Shown one piece after another: positions 8,913-19,722 of a stretch of DNA of 64,000 nt; position 1 is the first letter of the stretch, and each line of letters starts with the position of its first letter. The DNA is from an uncultured Ruegeria sp. (lineage in GTDB: Bacteria; Pseudomonadota; Alphaproteobacteria; Rhodobacterales; Rhodobacteraceae). The notes under the pieces were generated by a model. That model was not told the origin of the DNA, ran no database searches, and saw only the letters and a program-made list of their open reading frames with translations. The stretch lies in contig NZ_CANMQQ010000002.1 in assembly GCF_947500045.1 (NCBI RefSeq), forward strand, positions 62,001 to 126,000, written 5' to 3'. A program made the translations under genes and the position numbers.

Positions 8913-11314
8913 CAGGTATCTCCCTTTACCCTTTGAATTCCGCGCCAGACCTCTTCAGCGGTGGCAGGCGCATTCAGCGCCGGATAGCCGGTGCCACATG
9001 CGGCCACCGCATCCGACAGAGCCAGCCAAGCCGATATGCCCAGATTAAAGGGCGGCTCACCCACAGCTTTCGAGCGATAGATCGTGTCTTCGCGGTTCTC
9101 GCCATCCCAAAGCGCGACGTTGAAGATGTCTGGCCGGTCGGAACAGGCCGGGATTTTATAGGTCGACGGCGCATGAGTGCGCAGCCCCCCTTTGTCGTCC
9201 CAGACCAGCTCTTCCGTGGTGAGCCAGCCTGCACCCTGAACATAGGCACCTTCGACCTGCCCAATATCCAGCGCTGGATTCAGTGACGCGCCTGCATCAT
9301 GCATGATATCCGTGCGCAGGATACGGTTCTCGCCGGTCAGTGTGTCGACAGCCACTTCGGTGATCGCCGCACCATAGGCGAAATAAAAGAACGGTCGCCC
9401 GTGCCCTTTGATCCGATCCCATTCGACCTTCGGGGTTTTGTAGAACCCGGTTGCCGACAGGCTAATACGCCCCTGATAGGCGAGCGCTGCGGCTTCGGCA
9501 AAGGTATAGCGTTCCTCACCAACCGAAACATACCCATCCACAAATGTCACAGTAGACGGGTCTGCTTGATGTCGTTCTGCCAGATAGTCTGCCATCCGAT
9601 CACGGATCGTATCGCAGGCTGCTTTCACCGCCATGCCGTTCAGGTCGCTGCCCGAAGAGGCAGCCGTGGCCGACGTATTCGGCACCTTGGCCGTGTCGGT
9701 GGCCGTAATTTTCACCAACTCAAGAGGTATGCCAAAACGGGACGCTGCCACCTGCGCGACCTTCTGAAACAATCCTTGGCCCATCTCGGTGCCGCCGTGG
9801 TTCAGATGGACTGAGCCGTCCTGATACACATGCACCAGCGCACCAGCCTGGTTCAGGTGGGTCAACGTAAAGGAAATGCCGAATTTCACCGGGGAAAAGC
9901 CTATTCCCTTCTTGATCACGCTGTTCTCGGCGTTCCACTTTGCAACCGCCGACTTGCGGGCTGCGTAATTGCTGGAATTCAGCAAAGCGGCGGTCATGCC
10001 ATGCAGTTCGAAATCGCTGACCTCCATGCCATATGGCGTGGTGTTGCCACCTGCAGGGACAGCGCGAACCGGTGCATTCCCCATTTCGACCGCACCCCGG
10101 CTGGTTAGGTCTTCATGTGGGTCGGGGTGGCCCAGCGGTTTCTGCGGGATCGGCTGCTCGGCCACCTCATGTGCCGGCTCATAGTAGTTCCGGCGGCGCA
10201 ATTCCACAGGGTCCAGCCCCAGTACATGCGCGGCATGATCCATCACGCGTTCAATCCCGACGATCCCTTGCGGGCCGCCAAAGCCGCGATAGGCGGTCGC
10301 AGACTGGATGTTGGTCTTCAAGCGGTGGCTTTCGATCCGGGCATTTGGCAACAGATAAGTATTGTCTGCATGCAGCATCGCGCGGTCCGCCACGGGAAGA
10401 GACAGATCCTGCGCCCAGCCGCACAAGGCATAGTGGACAAAGGAAACCCCCTGAATGTGACCGTTGTCATCGAAGCCGGCTTTGTACGATATCCGGAAAG
10501 CATGACGCTTGCCGGTGATAATCATATCATCGTCACGGTCATAGCGCATCTTGCACGCCTTGCCGGTCGCACGGGCAGCTACGGCGCAGGCGACGGCCAA
10601 AGCGTTGCCCTGACTTTCCTTGCCGCCAAACCCTCCGCCCATCCGCCGCGTCTCAACCCGGACCGCGTGCATGGGAACGCCCAGCGCATCGGCCACCTTG
10701 TGCTGTATTTCGGTCGGGTGCTGGGTCGAGCTGTGAACCAGCATATCCGCGCCCTCATTCGGCACGGCCAGGGCGGCCTGACTTTCCAGATAGAAATGTT
10801 CCTGCCCGCCGATTTCGAAGGTATCTTCAACCACATGCGCCGCGCCTGCGATGGCACCATCCGCATCGCCCTTAACATAGATGCGCGGTCCGTCCTCGAA
10901 CCGGCTGTCTGCCGCCATTGCGTCTTCAACCGTCAGAATCGGGGTTTCCTCAGCATAGTCGATCTTACCCAACCGGGCTGCCTTTCGGGCGGCCAGATGG
11001 CTGGTGGCGATGACCAGAAATACCGGCTGTCCGATATAGTGGACCGTTCCATCCGACAGCAACGGCTCATCATGGATCGATGGGGATACGTCGTTCTCAA
11101 AAGGCAGGTCATCGGCGGTCATCACCATGACCACGCCCTTGGCAGCCCTTACCGCCGACAAGTCCATCGCGGCGATCTTGCCTTTGGCGATCGGGCTCAT
11201 GCCGAAAGCCAGATGCAACGATCCTGTGGGGGTCGGGATGTCGTCGACATAGCGCGCTGAACCGGCCACATGCAGCGGCGCAGTGTCGTGGGGCAGGGGT
11301 TTGGTTACACTCAT
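8912..11314 (-). CDS. xdhB: Xanthine dehydrogenase molybdopterin-binding subunit XdhB
   Basis: 800 residues from ATG 11312-11314, which overlaps the xdhA stop (ATGA). A longer open frame extends upstream inside xdhA but has no family similarity. The start [20 protein letters not shown] is typical. Molybdenum-site motifs include [11 protein letters not shown], the substrate-channel segment [18 protein letters not shown], and AVGEPPF near the C-terminus, whose glutamate is the catalytic base in this family. The subunit hydroxylates hypoxanthine and xanthine to urate. As in R. capsulatus, the enzyme is split into XdhA (FeS/FAD) and XdhB. Confidence 0.95.
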   Translation of the reverse strand: MSVTKPLPHDTAPLHVAGSARYVDDIPTPTGSLHLAFGMSPIAKGKIAAMDLSAVRAAKGVVMVMTADDLPFENDVSPSIHDEPLLSDGTVHYIGQPVFLVIATSHLAARKAARLGKIDYAEETPILTVEDAMAADSRFEDGPRIYVKGDADGAIAGAAHVVEDTFEIGGQEHFYLESQAALAVPNEGADMLVHSSTQHPTEIQHKVADALGVPMHAVRVETRRMGGGFGGKESQGNALAVACAVAARATGKACKMRYDRDDDMIITGKRHAFRISYKAGFDDNGHIQGVSFVHYALCGWAQDLSLPVADRAMLHADNTYLLPNARIESHRLKTNIQSATAYRGFGGPQGIVGIERVMDHAAHVLGLDPVELRRRNYYEPAHEVAEQPIPQKPLGHPDPHEDLTSRGAVEMGNAPVRAVPAGGNTTPYGMEVSDFELHGMTAALLNSSNYAARKSAVAKWNAENSVIKKGIGFSPVKFGISFTLTHLNQAGALVHVYQDGSVHLNHGGTEMGQGLFQKVAQVAASRFGIPLELVKITATDTAKVPNTSATAASSGSDLNGMAVKAACDTIRDRMADYLAERHQADPSTVTFVDGYVSVGEERYTFAEAAALAYQGRISLSATGFYKTPKVEWDRIKGHGRPFFYFAYGAAITEVAVDTLTGENRILRTDIMHDAGASLNPALDIGQVEGAYVQGAGWLTTEELVWDDKGGLRTHAPSTYKIPACSDRPDIFNVALWDGENREDTIYRSKAVGEPPFNLGISAWLALSDAVAACGTGYPALNAPATAEEVWRGIQRVKGDT

Positions 11315-12672
11315 GCCGACACCTCCAGCACATTGGAAAGCTCGCCCTGATCCTCGTAATAGTATCTTTTCAGCATCGCTTTGGCCGTTTCCAAGCGATA
11401 CGTGGCCGAAGCCCGCATGTCCGTCATTGGGGAATAATCTTCGGCAAAAGCGGGCAGGGCGGCTTTGATTGTCTCGCGCGTCCAGGGTTTGCCGGTCAAC
11501 GCGGTCTCGACAGCGGTTGCACGTTTTGGAGTTCCGGCCATACCGCCAAACGCGATGCTCACGTGTTCGACGACGCCGTCGGTCACCGTGATGTTGAAAC
11601 ATCCGCAAACGGCCGAGATATCCTGATCGAACCGCTTGCTAAGCTTGTAGCATTTCAACCGGTCGGCCTGACGCGGGAAGCTGACCGCCTCGACAAATTC
11701 ACCCGGCGTGCGATCCTGTTTGCCGTAGTCAACGAAGAACTCTTCCAGCAAGATTGCCCGGCGGGTATCCCCTTTGCGCAAGTGCAGTGTGGCGCCCAGG
11801 GTAATCAGCGCGGGCGGATTGTCCCCGATGGGCGAGCCATTGGCGATGTTGCCGCCGACCGTTGCTGCATTCCGAACCTGGACGCTTGCATAGCGTCGGA
11901 TCATTTCGGCGTAGGAAGGATGCAGATCGATCAGCGCCTCGCCCATTCGGTTCATATCGACCATTGCGCCAAAGCGGATTTCCTTGTCGGTGATCGTAAT
12001 CTCTTTCAGATCCTCACAGCGATTGAGGAAGATCACAGGATCAAGGCCGCGCAACTGTTTCGTGACCCAAAGTCCAACATCCGTTGCCCCTGCAACCAAT
12101 GTGGCATCGGGGTTTTCAGCGTAAACTTTGGCCAATTCATCCGACGAATCGGGCAACATGGAAGAGGTCGGCTGGACAGCCATCGGTTTGTCTTTAACCC
12201 ATACGGGAACAGGATGATCCTCAGCAGCCTCAGCCGCTCGGATGATCGGTGCATAGCCGGTACAGCGGCACAGGTTTCCGGCCAGCTGAGTGTCATGATC
12301 CCTCGCGCCATTGGTGTGACTTGCCACCATCGACATCACAAAACCGGGCGTACAGAACCCGCATTGCGAGCCATGGAGGTCCACCAGTGTTTTCTGAACT
12401 GGGTGAGCGTCTCCGCTCGGACTGCTTGCGCCTTCGACCGAGCGTACCGCCTTGCCGTGAAGTTGCGGCAGGAACATGATGCACGAATTCACCGCTTTGG
12501 CACCGTCCTGATCTGTCACCATCACGGTGCAGGCCCCGCAATCGCCTTCGTTGCAACCTTCCTTGGTACCGGTCAGGCCGCGATCCTCGCGCAGCCAATC
12601 AAGCAGGGTCGCCGTCGGATCGATATCCTTCAGCTCCACTGTCTCTCCGTTCAGAAGAAACGTGATATTCAT
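11311..12672 (-). CDS. xdhA: Xanthine dehydrogenase FeS/FAD subunit XdhA
   Basis: 453 residues. The plant-type [2Fe-2S] cluster ligands are C40, C45, C48 and C64. The second [2Fe-2S] domain has C104, C107, C135 and C137 (CGFC and CRC). A FAD-binding domain follows from about residue 185, with [15 protein letters not shown] as its FAD motif. The subunit passes electrons from molybdenum via the clusters and FAD to NAD. It is first in the cluster and starts a 344-bp divergent region shared with dnaE, so the operon promoter should lie at about 12673-13016. No regulator gene is adjacent. Confidence 0.95.
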   Translation of the reverse strand: MNITFLLNGETVELKDIDPTATLLDWLREDRGLTGTKEGCNEGDCGACTVMVTDQDGAKAVNSCIMFLPQLHGKAVRSVEGASSPSGDAHPVQKTLVDLHGSQCGFCTPGFVMSMVASHTNGARDHDTQLAGNLCRCTGYAPIIRAAEAAEDHPVPVWVKDKPMAVQPTSSMLPDSSDELAKVYAENPDATLVAGATDVGLWVTKQLRGLDPVIFLNRCEDLKEITITDKEIRFGAMVDMNRMGEALIDLHPSYAEMIRRYASVQVRNAATVGGNIANGSPIGDNPPALITLGATLHLRKGDTRRAILLEEFFVDYGKQDRTPGEFVEAVSFPRQADRLKCYKLSKRFDQDISAVCGCFNITVTDGVVEHVSIAFGGMAGTPKRATAVETALTGKPWTRETIKAALPAFAEDYSPMTDMRASATYRLETAKAMLKRYYYEDQGELSNVLEVSA

Positions 12673-13016
12673 GAATGAAACCCGTCGCGTTACCCGGTTG
12701 CGCCCATTAGGTGCACTCCTTCGATGCGACGTAGAAAGAGTAGCGGGCGTGTAGCTTGCCGTCCGATGTTAGAAACAGCCTGTGTGATCTGGCAAGAAAA
12801 ACTGTCTTTGTGATATATCAAATGACGCAAATAATAGTTCGTTGCCTCGTTTGTCTATCGCGCAGAGACTTGAAACTAAAGTGTTTTCTGGTCTTCGACA
12901 CTCATGCGACCAGAAGCACCTTCAGAAATATCCGAATAATCAACGCGTTTAATTCGTCGAATCCAGGGTATCGGTTCATGCTTTTGCATCGCTGTTTGCT
13001 GGGATAGCTTGCAGGA
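12673..13016. other. Divergent intergenic region between xdhA and dnaE
   Basis: 344 bp without a convincing gene. It must hold the promoters of the leftward xdh-transporter operon and of dnaE. The middle (about 12800-12990) is AT-richer than its surroundings. I cannot assign -10/-35 elements with confidence and see no strong palindrome. The base before dnaE reads GCAGGA directly against the ATG, a weak ribosome site. Confidence 0.6.
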
Positions 13017-16000
13017 ATGAGCAGCAAACCCCGATTCATTCACCTCCGCGTCCACACCGAATATTCTCTGCTTGAGGGTGCCGTGCGGCTGAAAAAACTG
13101 CCCGCGCTTTGCGAGCAGATGGAGATGCCCGCGGTTGCGGTGACGGATACCAATTCGATGTTTTCGGCCCTTGAATTCTCGGTCACCGCCAGCGGGGCAG
13201 GGGTGCAGCCGATCATGGGGTGTCAGGTGGACCTGACCTTTGTGCAGCCGCAACCGGGTGAAAAACCCAAAGCGCCCGCGCCACTGGTTCTGCTGGCGCA
13301 GTCCGAGGTGGGGTACGAGAACCTGATGAAGCTCAGCTCGTGCCTTTATGTGGACAAGGGCGGGCAGTTGCCACAGGTCACACTGGAGGAGCTAGCCGAA
13401 CGGTCGGACGGCCTGATTTGTTTGACGGGTGGCCCGGAAGGTCCGGTGGGGATGATGTTGCAACAGGGCCAGCGCCCTGCGGCCGAGGCCCTTGTGGACC
13501 GGTTGGCAGCGATATTCCCGGATCGGCTTTATGTCGAACTTCAGCGCCATCCGGGCGAAGATGGCCAGCCCGAGGCTGAACGCCTAACCGAGCGCGGTCA
13601 TGTCGAGATGGCCTATGCCAAGAACTTGCCACTGGTCGCCACCAACGATGTCTATTTCCCGACGTCGGATATGTATGAGGCCCACGATGCCCTGATCTGT
13701 ATTGCCGAAGGGGCCTATGTCGACCAGCAGCAGGGCCGCCGCCGCCTGACTGCCCAGCATTATTTCAAGTCGCAGCAGGAAATGGTGACCCTATTCGCCG
13801 ATCTGCCCGAGGCCATCGAGAACACGATTGAGATCGCAAAGCGCTGCGCCTTCATGGCCTATCGCCGCGATCCGATCCTGCCAAAATTTGCTGATGATGA
13901 AGTTGCTGAGCTGCGCCGTATCGCAAACGAAGGCTTGCAGAAACGCCTGGCCGTTATCCCGCATGCGGTGACGCCCGAAGAATATCAGGAACGTCTGAAC
14001 TTTGAGCTCGATATCATCGAAGGGATGGGCTTCCCGGGTTATTTCCTGATTGTCGCCGACTTTATCCAATGGTCCAAAGATCAGGATATTCCGGTTGGGC
14101 CGGGCCGAGGTTCGGGCGCGGGGTCCCTGGTGGCCTATGCATTGACGATCACCGACCTTGACCCGCTGCGCTATAGCTTGCTGTTCGAACGCTTCCTGAA
14201 CCCCGAACGGGTCTCGATGCCCGACTTCGACATCGACTTTTGCATGGATCGCCGGGAAGAGGTTATCCGCTACGTGCAGCAGAAATACGGGCGCGATAAG
14301 GTGGGGCAGATCATTACCTTTGGTGCATTGCTGTCCAAGGCGGCTGTGCGCGATATCGGGCGAGTGCTTCAGATGCCATATGGGCAGGTTGATCGCCTGT
14401 CCAAGATGATCCCCGTCGAAGGCGTAAAACCCGTTTCCATCGAAAAAGCACTAAAGGATGAGCCGCGCCTGCGCGAAGAAGCACGCAATGAAGAGGTCGT
14501 GGATCGTTTGCTGACTTACGGCCAGCAGGTCGAAGGGCTGCTGCGGAATGCTTCGACTCACGCCGCTGGCGTGGTGATCGGTGACCGCCCTCTGGACGCG
14601 CTGGTGCCGATCTATCAGGATCCGCGCTCAGACATGCCTGCGACCCAGTTCAACATGAAATGGGTGGAACAGGCGGGGCTGGTCAAATTCGACTTTCTGG
14701 GCCTGAAAACGCTGACGGTGATCCAGAACGCGATGGACCTGATCTTCAAGGCCGGGCGCGAGTTGCACATCGCAGCCGACGGCACGGAACTTTATGAGCC
14801 CGCCGAAGGGGCCGTGAACCAGATCAACGCCATCCCACTGGATGATGAGGCGACGTACAAGCTCTATTCAGCAGCGAAAACCGTCGCGGTGTTCCAGGTG
14901 GAATCCTCGGGCATGATGGATGCGCTCAAGCGGATGAAGCCAGATTGTATCGAAGATATCATCGCCCTCGTCGCGCTCTACCGCCCCGGCCCTATGGAGA
15001 ACATCCCCAAATTCTGCGAGGTTAAAAACAAGCTGAGCGAACGGGACACGTTGCACCCCAGCATCGACCATATCCTGGACGAAACCCAAGGCATCATCGT
15101 CTATCAGGAACAGGTGATGCAGATCGCTCAGGAAATGGCGGGCTATAGCCTTGGCGGCGCGGATTTGCTGCGCCGCGCGATGGGTAAGAAAATCCAAGAG
15201 GCGATGGACGCCGAACGCCCAAAATTCCTCAAAGGTGCCGCTGAGAATGACGTGGACGAGGCCAAGGCGACCGAGGTTTGGAATCTGTTGGATAAATTCG
15301 CCAACTATGGCTTCAACAAATCCCACGCGGCCGCTTACGCAGTGGTCAGCTATCAAACCGGCTGGCTAAAGGCGAACCACCCGGTTGAGTTCATGGCGGG
15401 TGTCATGAACTGCGATATCCACCTGACCGACAAGCTGGCCGTATACTTCGAAGAGGTCCGTAAGGGGCTGGAACTGCCATATGTACCACCGTGTGTGAAC
15501 CGATCTCAGTCCACTTTTGATGTCGATGACGGGCACTTGGTCTATGCGTTGGGCGCGCTCAAGAACGTGGGCGTTGAGGCGATGAACCTGATCGTAGAAG
15601 GGCGCGCGGACAAACCGTTCTTCAACCTGTTCGATTTTGCCCGACGGGTTGATCTGAAGAAAGTCGGCAAGCGCCCATTAGAGATGCTGGCCCGCGCTGG
15701 GGCCTTCGATCAGCTCGACAAGAACCGTCGTCGTGTGTTCGAAAGTCTGGACCCGTTGGTGCAGTATTCGGCTGCCATTCATGACCAGAAGAATTCGAAC
15801 CAAGTGTCGCTGTTTGGCGAGGCAGGGGATGACCTGCCGGAACCCCGCCTGTCACCTGCCTCCGATTGGCTGCCCGCCGAACGCCTGAGCGAAGAGTTCA
15901 AGGCCATTGGGTTTTATCTGTCCGGCCATCCACTGGACGACTACATGCCTGCATTGAAGCGTAAACAGGTGCTGACACTGGATCAGGTGACCGAAAAGGC

Positions 16001-16517
16001 GCGCTCTGGTCCGTTTATTGCGAAGATGGCCGGTGTCGTTGCCGGCCGGCAAGAGCGGAAATCAGCGCGCGGCAATCGGTTCGCCTTTGCCCAGCTCTCT
16101 GACCCGTCGGGCGCATACGAGGTTACGCTGTTCTCGGATACATTGGAAAAGTCGCGCGAGTTTCTGGAAACCGGCTCGCAAGTTGTTCTGACCGCCGAAG
16201 CAACGATGGAAGCGGATCAGCTCAAATTGTTGGGTCGCTCGGTTGGTCCGGTCGACGTGGTTGTGGCCGACGCCGGTGCAACTGGCTTGCGTGTGTTTGT
16301 CGAGGACCCGAAGGTTTTGCCGAATATGGCAAAGGTGCTGGAAGACGCGGATGTTTCGGCAAAAAGGGCCGCAAAAGGCCCGGTTTATGTTTGCCTGTTT
16401 GATCCCGGCCTGCCGGGCGAGGTCGAGATGGATTTGGGTCGAAACTTTGCGATCAACCCGCAAATCAAAGGCGCGTTGAAATCGCTTGAGGGGATCTCGG
16501 AGATCGAAGAAGTCTGA
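13017..16517 (+). CDS. dnaE: DNA polymerase III alpha subunit (DnaE1 type)
   Basis: 1166 residues, the usual length. It has an N-terminal PHP domain (PRFIHLRVHTEYSLLEGAVR at about 5-24), a polymerase domain with GPGRGSGAGSLVAYAL and the catalytic aspartates of PDFDIDF near residue 402, a helix-hairpin-helix region, and a C-terminal OB-fold with the SGHPLDDY segment (about 970) ahead of it. It is the catalytic subunit of the replicative polymerase. The start is supported by similarity beginning at once after Met. It is transcribed alone; the small exported-protein genes begin 86 bp downstream. Confidence 0.97.
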   Translation: MSSKPRFIHLRVHTEYSLLEGAVRLKKLPALCEQMEMPAVAVTDTNSMFSALEFSVTASGAGVQPIMGCQVDLTFVQPQPGEKPKAPAPLVLLAQSEVGYENLMKLSSCLYVDKGGQLPQVTLEELAERSDGLICLTGGPEGPVGMMLQQGQRPAAEALVDRLAAIFPDRLYVELQRHPGEDGQPEAERLTERGHVEMAYAKNLPLVATNDVYFPTSDMYEAHDALICIAEGAYVDQQQGRRRLTAQHYFKSQQEMVTLFADLPEAIENTIEIAKRCAFMAYRRDPILPKFADDEVAELRRIANEGLQKRLAVIPHAVTPEEYQERLNFELDIIEGMGFPGYFLIVADFIQWSKDQDIPVGPGRGSGAGSLVAYALTITDLDPLRYSLLFERFLNPERVSMPDFDIDFCMDRREEVIRYVQQKYGRDKVGQIITFGALLSKAAVRDIGRVLQMPYGQVDRLSKMIPVEGVKPVSIEKALKDEPRLREEARNEEVVDRLLTYGQQVEGLLRNASTHAAGVVIGDRPLDALVPIYQDPRSDMPATQFNMKWVEQAGLVKFDFLGLKTLTVIQNAMDLIFKAGRELHIAADGTELYEPAEGAVNQINAIPLDDEATYKLYSAAKTVAVFQVESSGMMDALKRMKPDCIEDIIALVALYRPGPMENIPKFCEVKNKLSERDTLHPSIDHILDETQGIIVYQEQVMQIAQEMAGYSLGGADLLRRAMGKKIQEAMDAERPKFLKGAAENDVDEAKATEVWNLLDKFANYGFNKSHAAAYAVVSYQTGWLKANHPVEFMAGVMNCDIHLTDKLAVYFEEVRKGLELPYVPPCVNRSQSTFDVDDGHLVYALGALKNVGVEAMNLIVEGRADKPFFNLFDFARRVDLKKVGKRPLEMLARAGAFDQLDKNRRRVFESLDPLVQYSAAIHDQKNSNQVSLFGEAGDDLPEPRLSPASDWLPAERLSEEFKAIGFYLSGHPLDDYMPALKRKQVLTLDQVTEKARSGPFIAKMAGVVAGRQERKSARGNRFAFAQLSDPSGAYEVTLFSDTLEKSREFLETGSQVVLTAEATMEADQLKLLGRSVGPVDVVVADAGATGLRVFVEDPKVLPNMAKVLEDADVSAKRAAKGPVYVCLFDPGLPGEVEMDLGRNFAINPQIKGALKSLEGISEIEEV

Positions 16518-16603
16518 CCCCGCACCGCATTGTTGCCACATGCGATGGACCCCGCTAGGCTGAATGTACATCCTCATAGGTCATTTCACAGGAGGGTTCC
16601 GAA

Positions 16604-16816
16604 ATGACAAGTTCAGGTAATCTTTTCAAGACACTTGCATTTGCGATGGCATGCTCAGTGGCGCTGGCCTCGGCCGGGCACGCGGACGATAAGAAAAAGA
16701 AAAATACTCTGACCGGCGCTTTGGTTGGTGCTGGTGTTGGTGCGCTCGTCGGCGACGGCAAAGGGGCGGCGATCGGCGGTGTGGCCGGAGCGATTATCGG
16801 ACATAACTGGAAGTGA
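16604..16816 (+). CDS. Small exported glycine-zipper protein
   Basis: 70 residues. Signal peptide (about 1-26, LAFAMACSVALASAGHA), then a very basic linker DDKKKKN, then a glycine-zipper segment (GALVGAGVGALVGDGKGAAIGGVAGAIIG), a GxxxG-rich helix hairpin found in envelope proteins such as YMGG/Rick_17kDa-like. GGAGGG ends about 8 bp upstream of the ATG. The stop overlaps the following GTG (GTGA). The function is not known; membrane association or oligomerisation through the glycine zipper is inference. Confidence 0.75.
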   Translation: MTSSGNLFKTLAFAMACSVALASAGHADDKKKKNTLTGALVGAGVGALVGDGKGAAIGGVAGAIIGHNWK

Positions 16817-17190
16817 ACGCGATGCTGACAAATCTAATCAAACCGACCATCTGCGCCGCGCTATTTGTTATTCCGACATTCGCATCGGCAGACGACGCTG
16901 CTGATCAGTTGGTGCAGGAAGCATTGCCCGTGATGCACTATACATGTGCCTCGATCGCGGAAGAGGCCAATGGGGACGAAGAATTTGTGGTGGCTGTTGT
17001 CGGAAAGATGACTGCTCTGTCGCTCTATAATCGTCAGATCAATATTGAAGATCACGCGCCCAGTGACGAGGAAAAGGCCCAACTGCGCGAAACCTTCATT
17101 GCCGCCCTGTCCGAAGGCTGTGCCGCTGATAAGAACGCCCTTTTGGGCGGGGTGGTCGATAACGCGGTGAAATCGACGCTGGGATTGTAA
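16813..17190 (+). CDS. Hypothetical periplasmic protein
   Basis: 125 residues if the GTG at 16813 (coupled to the previous stop) is used, 122 from ATG 16822. It has an N-terminal signal peptide (up to about FASADDA) and a mostly acidic helical mature part with two cysteines (YTCAS and EGCAAD) that could pair in the periplasm. I do not recognise the family. Its coupling to the glycine-zipper gene suggests the two are made together in the envelope. Confidence 0.65.
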   Translation: MNAMLTNLIKPTICAALFVIPTFASADDAADQLVQEALPVMHYTCASIAEEANGDEEFVVAVVGKMTALSLYNRQINIEDHAPSDEEKAQLRETFIAALSEGCAADKNALLGGVVDNAVKSTLGL

Positions 17191-17214
17191 CCGACCCACC
17201 CGGAGTTGCGCGCG

Positions 17215-17901
17215 CTAAAGCCTGCCCACCGGGCAGCGCACAAGACCCCAGCCTTTGTCCATTTGGGCGTCTTTCAGGCCCGAGACGAGGTGGTCGGACA
17301 AAAAGAGAAGTTTCGGAACTTTTGGGTCCAGCCAAATGTCGGGGCCGCCCAACGCTTCGGGTATGACTACAAGTTGGGCTTCTTGATTGCTTCTAGGAAG
17401 GTAGGTTCGACCGTAGCGATTGCTAAGTGGTGACCGAACATCCCCCGCTGGCCCCAACACATTATAATTCCCCATGGGTCGTTTATTGCACACGTTCAGA
17501 AAGTAATACCGCTCGGACGTGGTCAGATGGTTTTCGGTCGAATCCATCAACGTCAGCGGATGAAACACCGTATCGCCCAGATCGAACTGTTCCAGAACAG
17601 ATTTGGCGGCTTCTGAAACCAGTGGATAACCACCGCCGCTAATAAATGGCGCAGTGTGATATTCGACTTTTGAGTTGTAATACCACAGACTGCCAATTTG
17701 CTCTTTGGTCAGCAGCTCACCGCGTTTCCAGCCCAGATCGGCTTCCTGAACCATTCGCTTTGACCATTCAACGTCCTCGGGCGACTGCCTTTCCCGCCAT
17801 TGAGGAGTGTATTCCTTTCGGATCACGGCTTCGATAACATTGATATTGTTCACCGTTGTGGCAATCCAAACGCAAGTCGCGTCGCTGTCCTCATGCGTCA
17901 T
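17215..17901 (-). CDS. Imm11 (DUF1629)-like protein
   Basis: 228 residues from ATG 17899-17901, preceded by GAGGG; the open frame extends 33 codons further but that extension is Cys/Arg-rich and overlaps the slyX region. The pattern GGGYPLVSEAAKSVLEQF, then VFHPLTLM, ERYYFLNV, and a C-terminal KLLFLSDHLVSGLKDA resembles DUF1629/Imm11, a fold found in immunity proteins of polymorphic toxins and in stand-alone proteins. No toxin gene is visible nearby. It may be co-transcribed with slyX, whose stop lies 10 bp upstream. Assignment is by pattern only. Confidence 0.55.
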   Translation of the reverse strand: MTHEDSDATCVWIATTVNNINVIEAVIRKEYTPQWRERQSPEDVEWSKRMVQEADLGWKRGELLTKEQIGSLWYYNSKVEYHTAPFISGGGYPLVSEAAKSVLEQFDLGDTVFHPLTLMDSTENHLTTSERYYFLNVCNKRPMGNYNVLGPAGDVRSPLSNRYGRTYLPRSNQEAQLVVIPEALGGPDIWLDPKVPKLLFLSDHLVSGLKDAQMDKGWGLVRCPVGRL

Positions 17902-17911
17902 CGGCAAGCCC

Positions 17912-18106
17912 TCAGTAATGCGGCGGGCGTTCGTCTCCGAGCACAATGCCGCCCGATCCTTCCTGCGCCCGTTCGCCCTCGCGCTGCAGCAACATCTCAA
18001 CGCGGCGGGTCAAGAGGTCGATATCGGCCTGTTGGCGTGTGACGACGGTGTTCAGTTCATCGACTGTGCGGGTCAGGTGGGCGATCTGTTCTTCCAGATG
18101 CTGCAT
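17912..18106 (-). CDS. slyX: SlyX family protein
   Basis: 64 residues. The first 45 form a coiled coil (QHLEEQIAHLTRTVDELNTV then RQQADIDLLTRRVEMLL), followed by a Gly-rich turn and the terminal PPHY that is diagnostic of SlyX. The role is unknown; in enterobacteria it is named from its position near slyD. It is divergent from hisS, 125 bp away, and upstream of the Imm11-like gene on the same strand. Confidence 0.85.
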   Translation of the reverse strand: MQHLEEQIAHLTRTVDELNTVVTRQQADIDLLTRRVEMLLQREGERAQEGSGGIVLGDERPPHY

Positions 18107-18231
18107 TGGGCTCTCCTTTTAAGCGTCTCTTAGCGACCCCGTGACGCCCTGACCAGAGAAACCCCGCCTTGCCCCGATGCAGGCCATGGGATAGACCGCG
18201 CGCGGAACACTAAGCCCCAAGGACGCCCCAC

Positions 18232-19719
18232 ATGGCCAAGCCCAAGAAACAGCCCCGCCCCAAGGCCGTAACGCCGAAAGGGTTCCGTGACTATTTCGGC
18301 GAAGAAGTCACGCAGCGCACCGAGATGCTGCGGATGATTGCGGGCGTCTATCATCGCTATGGTTTCGACGCGCTTGAAAGCAGCGCGGTTGAAACCGTTG
18401 AGGCGCTGGGCAAGTTCCTTCCGGATGTGGACCGCCCGAACGAAGGCGTGTTTGCGTGGCAGGAAGTTGACGAGAATGACAAGGGCGATTGGATGGCCCT
18501 GCGTTATGACCTGACCGCGCCTTTGGCGCGTGTTTACGCGCAGCACCGCAATGACCTGCCCACACCTTATCGCCGCTATGCGATGGGACCGGTCTGGCGC
18601 AACGAAAAGCCAGGGCCAGGGCGGTATCGTCAGTTTTATCAGTGTGATGCGGATACGGTGGGCACGGCTTCAATGGCCGCTGATGCTGAGATCTGCGCGA
18701 TGCTGTCGGACACGCTGGAAACCGTGGGCATTCCGCGCGGCGACTATCTGGTGCGCGTCAACAACCGCAAGGTTCTGAACGGCGTGTTAGAGGCGATGGG
18801 CCTTGGCGAAGACGCTGTTGCGCGTGACAATGTCCTGCGCACCATTGATAAGTTCGACAAGGTGGGTGAGGCCGGTGTGCGCGACCTGCTGACTAAGGGC
18901 CGTCTGGATGCATCAGGCGCGTTCATCGACGGCGTGGGTCTCAGCGATGATCAGGCCGAGCCCGTGATTGCCTTCCTGACCTCCAAGGCCGCCGATACCG
19001 CCGGAACGCTGACCAATCTGCGCGCTGCTGTCGGCGACAGTAAGATTGGCGCGGACGGGATTGCCGAGTTGGAGCAGATTGGCGCCCTGCTGGATGCAGG
19101 TGGATATGGCGCGGATCGGATCGAGATTGATCCCTCGGTCGTGCGTGGCTTGGGGTATTACACCGGTCCGGTCTACGAGGCAGAACTGACCTTTGAGATC
19201 TTCGATGAGAAAGGCCGCAAGCGGCAGTTCGGATCGGTCTCTGGCGGTGGACGCTATGATGATCTGGTCAAGCGCTTCACCGGGCAGGAAGTGCCCGCGA
19301 CTGGTATCTCCATTGGTGTTGATCGCTTGCTGGCCGCGCTGCGCGAAAAAGGACGGATCGCTGAACGGGCCACAGGCCCGGTGGTCGTAACCGTCATGGA
19401 TCGCGATCGCATGGCCGATTATCAGGCGATGGTGGCCGAGCTGCGCAATGCAGGTATCCGGGCCGAGGTCTATCTGGGTAACCCCAAAAATTTCGGCAAC
19501 CAGTTGAAATATGCAGACAAACGGAACTCTCCAATCGCGGTAATCGAAGGTGGTGACGAAAAGGCCAATGGGATCGTGCAGATCAAGGACTTGATCCTTG
19601 GCGCGAAGATTGCCGAAAGCGCCACGCTGGAGGAATGGAAAGAACGCCCCAGCCAGTTCGAAGTACCGCGCGGTGATCTGGTCGCCAAAGTGCGCGAAAT
19701 TCTGGACAATCAGGACTAG
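18232..19719 (+). CDS. hisS: Histidyl-tRNA synthetase
   Basis: 495 residues, the longer alphaproteobacterial form. Class II motif 2 is visible as [19 protein letters not shown] (about 119-137), and the His-A motif region as [14 protein letters not shown] (about 305-318). The C-terminal anticodon domain runs from about residue 385 ([11 protein letters not shown]). It charges tRNA-His. It is first in hisS-hisZ-hisG, with hisZ starting 3 bp after its stop, linking tRNA charging and histidine biosynthesis in one transcript. Confidence 0.96.
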   Translation: MAKPKKQPRPKAVTPKGFRDYFGEEVTQRTEMLRMIAGVYHRYGFDALESSAVETVEALGKFLPDVDRPNEGVFAWQEVDENDKGDWMALRYDLTAPLARVYAQHRNDLPTPYRRYAMGPVWRNEKPGPGRYRQFYQCDADTVGTASMAADAEICAMLSDTLETVGIPRGDYLVRVNNRKVLNGVLEAMGLGEDAVARDNVLRTIDKFDKVGEAGVRDLLTKGRLDASGAFIDGVGLSDDQAEPVIAFLTSKAADTAGTLTNLRAAVGDSKIGADGIAELEQIGALLDAGGYGADRIEIDPSVVRGLGYYTGPVYEAELTFEIFDEKGRKRQFGSVSGGGRYDDLVKRFTGQEVPATGISIGVDRLLAALREKGRIAERATGPVVVTVMDRDRMADYQAMVAELRNAGIRAEVYLGNPKNFGNQLKYADKRNSPIAVIEGGDEKANGIVQIKDLILGAKIAESATLEEWKERPSQFEVPRGDLVAKVREILDNQD

Positions 19720-19722
19720 GCC

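Noticed and set aside
11315..11608. 98-codon N-terminal extension of xdhB
   Set aside because: It overlaps xdhA in another frame, is Arg/His-rich, and the ATG overlapping the xdhA stop gives the normal XdhB N-terminus.
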